The position numbers and the translations under genes were made by a program. A stretch of DNA of 35,777 bases, taken from Listeria immobilis (GTDB lineage: Bacteria > Bacillota > Bacilli > Lactobacillales > Listeriaceae). The notes under the pieces were generated by a model that saw nothing but the letters and a program-made list of their open reading frames with translations, ran no database searches and had not been told where the DNA came from. How positions within the stretch are numbered: position 1 is the stretch's first letter; every line of letters starts with the position of its first letter. This document shows positions 31,622 to 35,777 of this stretch, piece by piece. The stretch is from positions 1-35,777 of the forward strand of contig NZ_JAASTZ010000026.1 of the NCBI RefSeq assembly GCF_014322765.1. Reading direction: 5' to 3'.

Positions 31622-33709
31622 ATGGCTAGAGAGTTCTCCTTAGAAAAGACTCGTAATATTGGTATCATGGCCCACATTGATGCGGGTAAAACTACCACTA
31701 CTGAACGTATCCTTTTCTATACAGGGCGTATTCACAAAATTGGTGAAACCCATGAAGGTGCTTCTCAAATGGACTGGATGGAGCAAGAGCAAGAACGTGG
31801 TATTACAATCACTTCTGCTGCGACAACAGCTCAATGGAAAGGCTACCGAGTAAACATTATCGATACACCTGGACACGTAGACTTCACAGTTGAAGTTGAA
31901 CGTTCGCTTCGTGTACTTGATGGTGCTGTTGCGGTTCTAGATGCACAATCTGGTGTAGAACCACAAACAGAAACAGTTTGGCGTCAAGCTACTACTTACG
32001 GGGTTCCTCGTGTAGTATTTGTCAACAAAATGGACAAAATCGGCGCAGATTTCCTATATTCTGTAGGTACTTTGCATGAACGTTTGGCTGCTAATGCGCA
32101 TCCAATCCAACTCCCAATCGGGGCCGAAGATACATTTGAAGGTATCATTGACTTAATCGAAATGAACGCATTATATTACGAAGACGATTTAGGTAATGAT
32201 CCTCATATTAAAGAAATTCCGGCTGATCTAAAAGAATTAGCAGATGAATACCGCGGTAAGTTAGTGGAAGCAGTTGCTGAACTTGACGAAGAGCTAATGA
32301 TGAAATATCTAGAAGGCGAAGAAATTACAAAAGAAGAACTTAAAGCTGGTATCCGTAAAGGAACACTTAACGTTGAGTTTTATCCTGTAGTTTGTGGTAC
32401 AGCATTCAAAAACAAAGGTGTTCAACCAATGTTAGATGCAGTACTTGATTACCTTCCAGCACCAACAGATGTTCCAGCTATTAACGGCGTATTGCCTGAT
32501 GGAGAAGAAGCTGCTCGTCACGCTGATGATTCAGAACCATTCTCTTCCCTAGCATTCAAAGTTATGACTGACCCTTATGTTGGACGCTTAACTTTCTTCC
32601 GTGTTTATTCTGGTACTTTGAACTCAGGTTCTTATGTACAAAACTCGACTAAAGGTAAACGTGAGCGTGTTGGACGTATCCTTCAAATGCATGCGAATCA
32701 CCGTGAAGAGATTTCAATCGTATACGCTGGTGACATTGCTGCTGCTGTTGGCCTTAAAGATACAACTACTGGGGACACTTTATGTGATGAAAAAGATCAA
32801 ATTATCTTAGAATCCATGGAATTCCCAGAACCAGTTATCCAAGTAGCTATCGAACCTAAATCGAAAGCTGACCAAGATAAAATGGGGCAAGCTCTTGCGA
32901 AACTAGCGGAAGAAGATCCAACTTTCCGTGCTGAAACAGATCAAGAAACTGGCCAAACACTTATCTCTGGTATGGGTGAACTTCACCTTGACATTCTTGT
33001 TGACCGTATGAAACGTGAATTCCGCGTTGAAGCTAACGTTGGTGATCCACAAGTTTCTTATCGTGAAACATTCCGTAAATCTGCTCAAGTTGAAGGTAAA
33101 TTCGTACGTCAATCTGGTGGACGTGGACAATATGGTCACGTTTGGATTGAATTCGGACCAAATGAAGAAGGTAAAGGATTTGAATTTGAAAATGCAATCG
33201 TTGGTGGGGTTGTTCCACGTGAATACATCCCAGCTGTTCAAGCAGGTCTTGAAGGCGCACTAGATAATGGTGTACTTGCAGGATACCCATTGATTGACAT
33301 CAAAGCGAAACTTTACGACGGATCTTACCATGACGTCGATTCCAATGAAATGGCCTTTAAAGTGGCTGCTTCAATGGCTTTACGTAATGCTGCTAAGAAA
33401 TGTGACCCTGTAATCCTTGAGCCAATGATGGCTGTAGAGGTTGTTATCCCAGAAGAATATCTTGGTGATATCATGGGTAATATTACTTCCCGTCGTGGTC
33501 GTGTAGATGGTATGGAAGCTCGCGGTAACGCTCAAGTTGTTCGCGCATTTGTACCACTTGCAAACATGTTTGGTTATGCAACACACCTTCGTTCAGGTAC
33601 GCAAGGTCGTGGTGTATACACTATGCAATTTGACCACTATGAAGAAGTTCCTAAATCTATTGCTGAAGAAATCATTAAAGCTAATGGTGGAAACAACAAA
33701 GAAGATTAA
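31622..33709 (+). CDS. fusA: Elongation factor G
   Basis: A 695-residue GTPase that drives ribosomal translocation. The G motifs are AHIDAGKTT (G1), the switch-I threonine in [16 protein letters not shown] (G3) and NKMDK (G4). Domains II-V follow to the normal C-terminus ([20 protein letters not shown]). GGAGAAATACAAC precedes the ATG. It lies 65 bases after rpsG; no separate promoter is evident there. Confidence 0.99.
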   Translation: MAREFSLEKTRNIGIMAHIDAGKTTTTERILFYTGRIHKIGETHEGASQMDWMEQEQERGITITSAATTAQWKGYRVNIIDTPGHVDFTVEVERSLRVLDGAVAVLDAQSGVEPQTETVWRQATTYGVPRVVFVNKMDKIGADFLYSVGTLHERLAANAHPIQLPIGAEDTFEGIIDLIEMNALYYEDDLGNDPHIKEIPADLKELADEYRGKLVEAVAELDEELMMKYLEGEEITKEELKAGIRKGTLNVEFYPVVCGTAFKNKGVQPMLDAVLDYLPAPTDVPAINGVLPDGEEAARHADDSEPFSSLAFKVMTDPYVGRLTFFRVYSGTLNSGSYVQNSTKGKRERVGRILQMHANHREEISIVYAGDIAAAVGLKDTTTGDTLCDEKDQIILESMEFPEPVIQVAIEPKSKADQDKMGQALAKLAEEDPTFRAETDQETGQTLISGMGELHLDILVDRMKREFRVEANVGDPQVSYRETFRKSAQVEGKFVRQSGGRGQYGHVWIEFGPNEEGKGFEFENAIVGGVVPREYIPAVQAGLEGALDNGVLAGYPLIDIKAKLYDGSYHDVDSNEMAFKVAASMALRNAAKKCDPVILEPMMAVEVVIPEEYLGDIMGNITSRRGRVDGMEARGNAQVVRAFVPLANMFGYATHLRSGTQGRGVYTMQFDHYEEVPKSIAEEIIKANGGNNKED

Positions 33710-33738
33710 TTGATTTTTTTCGTAACATCAAGTATAAC
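33710..33738 (+). promoter_or_regulatory. Probable separate promoter for tuf
   Basis: TTGATT (33710-33715), 17 bases, TATAAC (33733-33738) in the fusA-tuf gap. It would add tuf transcription beyond the operon promoter, as found for tufA in Bacillus. Confidence 0.6.
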
Positions 33739-33752
33739 TTTAGTTAGAAGTA

Positions 33753-33781
33753 TTACTTAGTTTAAAATTTAAGCTAAGTAA
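33753..33781 (+). other. Stem-loop in the tuf leader
   Basis: TTACTTAG (33753-33760) pairs with CTAAGTAA (33774-33781), and the AT-rich interior (TTTAAAATTTAA) can extend it. It is followed by As, so it is not a terminator. It lies between the tuf promoter and its ribosome binding site and may protect the mRNA 5' end. Confidence 0.45.
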
Positions 33782-33818
33782 AAAATAATTATTGAATTAT
33801 CAAGGAGGATATTTTAAA

Positions 33819-35006
33819 ATGGCAAAAGAAAAATTTGACCGCTCTAAACCCCATGTTAACATTGGTACTATTGGACACGTTGACCATGGTAAAACTACTT
33901 TAACTGCTGCAATTACAACTGTACTTGCTAAAAAAGGCTATGCTGATGCACAAGCTTATGACCAAATTGATGGTGCTCCAGAAGAAAGAGAACGTGGTAT
34001 CACAATCTCTACTGCTCACGTTGAGTACCAAACTGATACTCGTCACTATGCACACGTTGACTGCCCAGGACATGCCGATTATGTTAAAAACATGATCACT
34101 GGTGCTGCACAAATGGACGGAGCTATCTTAGTAGTATCTGCTGCTGATGGCCCAATGCCACAAACTCGTGAACATATCTTACTTTCACGTCAAGTTGGTG
34201 TTCCATATATCGTTGTATTCATGAACAAATGTGACATGGTTGACGATGAAGAATTACTAGAATTAGTTGAAATGGAAATTCGTGATCTATTAACTGAATA
34301 TGAATTCCCTGGCGATGACATTCCTGTAATCAAAGGTTCAGCTCTTAAAGCACTTCAAGGTGAAGCTGATTGGGAAGCTAAAATTGATGAGTTAATGGAA
34401 GCTGTAGATTCTTACATTCCAACTCCAGAACGTGATACTGACAAACCATTCATGATGCCAGTTGAGGATGTATTCTCAATCACTGGTCGTGGAACTGTTG
34501 CAACTGGACGTGTTGAACGTGGACAAGTTAAAGTTGGTGACGAAGTAGAAGTTATCGGTATTGAAGAAGAAAGCAAAAAAGTAGTAGTAACTGGAGTAGA
34601 AATGTTCCGTAAATTACTAGACTACGCTGAAGCTGGCGACAACATTGGCGCACTTCTACGTGGTGTTGCTCGTGAAGATATCCAACGTGGTCAAGTATTA
34701 GCTAAACCAGGTTCGATTACTCCACACACTAACTTCAAAGCTGAAACTTATGTTTTAACTAAAGAAGAAGGTGGACGTCATACTCCATTCTTCAACAACT
34801 ACCGCCCACAATTCTATTTCCGTACTACTGACGTAACTGGTATTGTTACGCTTCCAGAAGGTTCTGAAATGGTTATGCCTGGCGATAACATTGAACTTGA
34901 AGTAGAATTAATTGCACCAATCGCTATTGAAGATGGTACAAAATTCTCCATCCGTGAAGGTGGACGTACAGTAGGCGCTGGCGTTGTTTCTAACATCAGC
35001 AAATAA
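33819..35006 (+). CDS. tuf: Elongation factor Tu
   Basis: A 395-residue EF-Tu that delivers aminoacyl-tRNA to the ribosome. [23 protein letters not shown] (G1), DCPGHADY (G3) and MNKCDM (G4) are present and domains II and III are complete, ending [21 protein letters not shown] lies before the ATG at 33819; the TTG nine codons upstream precedes that site and is not the start. Codon use is strongly biased, as expected for a very highly expressed gene. Last gene of the str operon. Confidence 0.99.
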   Translation: MAKEKFDRSKPHVNIGTIGHVDHGKTTLTAAITTVLAKKGYADAQAYDQIDGAPEERERGITISTAHVEYQTDTRHYAHVDCPGHADYVKNMITGAAQMDGAILVVSAADGPMPQTREHILLSRQVGVPYIVVFMNKCDMVDDEELLELVEMEIRDLLTEYEFPGDDIPVIKGSALKALQGEADWEAKIDELMEAVDSYIPTPERDTDKPFMMPVEDVFSITGRGTVATGRVERGQVKVGDEVEVIGIEEESKKVVVTGVEMFRKLLDYAEAGDNIGALLRGVAREDIQRGQVLAKPGSITPHTNFKAETYVLTKEEGGRHTPFFNNYRPQFYFRTTDVTGIVTLPEGSEMVMPGDNIELEVELIAPIAIEDGTKFSIREGGRTVGAGVVSNISK

Positions 35007-35024
35007 TATCTGATATGCTTCAAA

Positions 35025-35057
35025 CCGACAAAGCTAAATAGCTTTGTCGGTTTTTTT
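35025..35057 (+). terminator. Intrinsic terminator of the str operon
   Basis: A perfect 11-bp stem (35025-35035 with 35040-35050) with an AAAT loop is followed by seven Ts. Confidence 0.95.
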
Positions 35058-35070
35058 ATATTCTTGTGAA

Positions 35071-35093
35071 AACCACAGGCTAAGCCTGTGGTT
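35071..35093 (+). repeat. Left-end hairpin of the IS200-like element
   Basis: AACCACAGGC (35071-35080) and GCCTGTGGTT (35084-35093) pair perfectly around TAA. There is no T-run, so it is not a terminator. Its place 100 bases before the transposase start fits an IS200/IS605 left-end hairpin. Confidence 0.7.
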
Positions 35094-35191
35094 CCAGAGA
35101 GCTTTAGCGTGGTATTAAAAAATCTTCCATAAAAAAAGCTAAGATAAATGAGGTTCTCCAACCACATTTAAACGCATAAGGAGGCTATGTC

Positions 35192-35671
35192 ATGAAAGAC
35201 GATTCAAGTTTAGCACATACAGTATGGAAATGTAAGTATCATCTTTTTTGCGCCAAAATATAGGAGACAGATCATCTATGGTAGATACAAAGCGAGTATA
35301 AGAACCATTATTCGGTTATTATGTGAGCGAAAAGGGGTGATTATTCATGAAGCTAATGCCTGTAAAGATCATATTCATTTATTAGTGAGTATACCTCCGA
35401 AGATAAGCGTATCGTATCGTTCTTTGTAGGCTATTTGAAAGGAAAGAGCAGTTTAATGATATTTGATTGACATGCTAATTTGAAATATAAATATGACAAC
35501 AGAAAATTTTGGTGTAGAGGATGTTATCTAGATACGGTAGGAAGAAATCAAAGAACGATAGAAGAATATATTCGAAACCAACTTAGGGAAGATCATCAAA
35601 TAGATCAATTAAACTTATTCGAAGAGGTAGATCCGTTTACTGGAAAAAGATACGAGAAAAAAATTAAATAA
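35192..35671 (+). pseudogene. TnpA, IS200/IS605-type Y1 (HUH) transposase, inactivated
   Basis: The reading can be restored across three lesions. It opens MKDDSSLAHTVWKCKYHL with AAGGAGG upstream. Near 35245 two bases are missing (YHL-FAPKYRRQIIYG expected). Near 35412 a 5-bp tandem duplication, GTATCGTATC, shifts the frame within ISVS-FFVGYLKG. At 35468-35470 an Arg codon has become TGA (IFD*HANLKYKY). The catalytic HUH motif (CKDHIHLLVS) and the tyrosine in IEEYIRNQ are still recognisable. The element cannot make its own transposase; the last intact stretch (35480-35671) is only a C-terminal piece. Confidence 0.85.
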
Positions 35672-35777
35672 ATTCTATTAGAATTCGGATGAGAATGTGG
35701 TACTGACATAGTCAAGAAAAAATGGACAAGGTGTTAGAGAAAGTTAAGCGGAAAACTTAGCTTGGAATGGTGTTTTA
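35672..35777. other. Unassigned right edge, possibly another IS end
   Basis: No gene is seen. The stretch from 35699 (GGTACTGACATAGTCAAG, then a T/A-rich part with ATGGACAA) loosely resembles the terminal repeats of some IS3-family elements. The window stops before this can be judged. Confidence 0.2.

Larger units (their letters stand above)
35071..35671 (+). mobile_element. Degenerate IS200/IS605-type insertion sequence
   Basis: The element begins close after the tuf terminator. A perfect 10-bp hairpin with a TAA loop (35071-35093) is the type of subterminal structure that Y1 transposases recognise at the left end. The transposase remnant follows, and a small AATTCT/AGAATT repeat (about 35671-35685) may belong to the right end. 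This family has no terminal inverted repeats or target duplications, so exact ends cannot be set here. No TnpB accessory gene is present, as in IS200 itself. Confidence 0.7.

Noticed and set aside
35480-35671. Stand-alone 63-codon gene
   Set aside because: It is the C-terminal fragment of the broken TnpA, downstream of the nonsense codon, without its own start signal.
1-35777. CRISPR arrays, tRNA or rRNA genes, prophage genes
   Set aside because: No regularly spaced repeats, cloverleaf patterns or rRNA-like stretches were seen while reading; the only mobile DNA found is the IS remnant.

Overview
The window is low-GC Firmicutes DNA. Gene content and order point to Listeria: L. monocytogenes or a close relative, judged from memory of the lmo2653-lmo2685 gene order and not from a search. 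Ribosome binding sites are strong (AGGAGG types), TTG starts are common, and the str operon rpsL-rpsG-fusA-tuf is present.

Layout. (1) 18-2344, minus strand: a lactose/cellobiose-type PTS operon (IIB, IIC, IIA). It has a near-perfect sigma-54 promoter, a 12-bp inverted repeat as candidate enhancer, and a terminator. (2) 2358-10273, plus strand: a full potassium cassette kdpF-A-B-C-D-E, including a 29-residue kdpF. (3) 10276-11122: an alpha/beta hydrolase. (4) 11123-13075, minus strand: a three-gene SOS operon (86-residue protein of unknown function, YolD-like protein, UvrX-type Y-family polymerase) behind a promoter that carries two LexA boxes in one large palindrome. (5) 13126-15029, minus strand: a CPBP membrane protease, then a universal stress protein with an RpiB-like isomerase behind a sigma-B-like promoter. 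(6) 15083-16475: a deletion scar joining the N-terminus of an AraC regulator to the C-terminus of a MmcQ/YjbR protein, then a six-helix-type membrane protein. (7) 16736-27218, plus strand: a ten-gene pentitol operon. It holds a PRD regulator with a cre site at its promoter, galactitol-type PTS IIA/IIB/IIC, two zinc polyol dehydrogenases, RpiB, two ribulose-phosphate epimerases and a transketolase. It also contains an unannotated-looking 29-codon ORF followed by a long hairpin. (8) 27221-28687, minus strand: a sortase-anchored BspA-type LRR/MucBP surface protein. (9) 28782-30458: an internally deleted GNAT acetyltransferase pseudogene, then a Dgt-like HD nucleotidase. (10) 30467-35057: the str operon with a palindrome-embedded promoter, a structured leader and a separate tuf promoter. 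(11) 35071-35777: an IS200/IS605-type element whose transposase carries two frameshifts and a stop.

How the genes fit together. Regions 1 and 7 are sugar import systems under different controls (sigma-54 versus PRD/CcpA). The pentitol operon imports and phosphorylates a polyol, oxidises it to a ketopentose phosphate, and carries its own non-oxidative pentose phosphate enzymes to feed the product into glycolysis. The variable parts lie between conserved blocks: the surface protein, the two deletion scars and the dead IS. The least explained elements are the 86-residue SOS protein, the 29-codon ORF with its hairpin, and the structured rpsL leader.
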